This document shows positions 63,934 to 64,000 of a stretch of DNA of 64,000 bases, piece after piece (the stretch's first letter is position 1; the number at the start of each line of letters is the position of its first letter). Position numbers and translations under genes: made by a program. The stretch lies in assembly GCF_008728835.1 (NCBI RefSeq), contig NZ_CP042582.1, forward strand, positions 4,819,001 through 4,883,000, read 5' to 3'. Under the pieces are notes generated by a model that ran no database searches, was not told the DNA's origin, and saw nothing but the letters and a program-made list of their open reading frames with translations. Source of the stretch: Hypericibacter adhaerens (GTDB taxonomy: Bacteria > Pseudomonadota > Alphaproteobacteria > Dongiales > Dongiaceae).

Positions 63934-64000
63934 CGATTCCGAAGGCCCCGCGTCGGCGCATCCGGCGCGAGTTTTCCACAGCAGGAGAATTCCACGGTTC

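Overview
The window is GC-rich chromosomal DNA from an alphaproteobacterium, probably of Rhodospirillales type. The evidence is a usg-family gene, a CIRCE-controlled groESL operon, heme A synthase CtaA, a TakP-type TRAP binding protein, FixL-like PAS domains, a Bfd/Bfr pair, and two families of dispersed palindromic repeats of a kind common in this class. The taxon is inferred from gene content only. I saw no rRNA, CRISPR array, transposase, integrase or phage gene. There is one tRNA, tRNA-Leu(CAA), near the right end.

Layout. 0-8 kb is housekeeping: an isolated Rieske subunit gene (petA), a two-block Sel1-repeat protein, groES-groEL with promoter, CIRCE and terminator, usg, and ctaA overlapping a His-rich CobW-family GTPase. 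8.2-12.2 kb is a four-gene polyamine-type ABC importer. 12.4-24 kb is mixed: cold-shock protein, ketopantoate reductase, a TPR-SGNH fusion, bfd-bfr iron storage, an FAD oxidoreductase, an MgtA-type P-type ATPase, a FecR-domain protein and a glycosyltransferase-like protein. 23.9-40.9 kb is the accessory core. Here two same-strand transcription units (25.2-38.9 kb) lie between a TRAP binding protein and the oppositely oriented TRAP membrane genes. 41-53 kb holds a PAS-PAS hybrid histidine kinase, a TauD-type dioxygenase, a Na/Pi cotransporter, an ogt-AraC-VOC operon, TetR/DUF1772 and LysR/TehA pairs. 53-64 kb holds a type-2 malate dehydrogenase, a BtuF-like protein, an MFS exporter, free-Met-sulfoxide reductase, an HxlR/old-yellow-enzyme pair, a Rieske oxygenase with a DMSP-lyase-like cupin, the tRNA and two small genes.

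How the genes work together. The most interesting system is the 25.2-38.9 kb cluster. Its first unit encodes a class III aminotransferase of the glutamate-1-semialdehyde aminomutase type, an FGGY kinase, a NagB-like deaminase, a GntR/UTRA regulator and an iron-type alcohol dehydrogenase. Its second unit encodes a complete sugar-type ABC importer, an SDR dehydrogenase, and both subunits of an N,N-dimethylformamidase-like iron amidohydrolase. A near-palindromic AT-rich element sharing a 13-mer lies in front of each unit, which suggests one regulator controls both. I read it as an inducible uptake and catabolic pathway for an amide-bearing amino sugar or amino polyol, with the DMFase-like enzyme doing the N-deacylation that NagA normally does. 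That function is inference; the gene content, active-site residues and shared element are visible in the sequence.

Other notable units are a tandem FixL-type heme-PAS kinase, a quaternary-amine-type Rieske oxygenase (bridging Glu) beside the DMSP-lyase-like cupin, and an HxlR regulator with duplicated operators in front of an OYE reductase.
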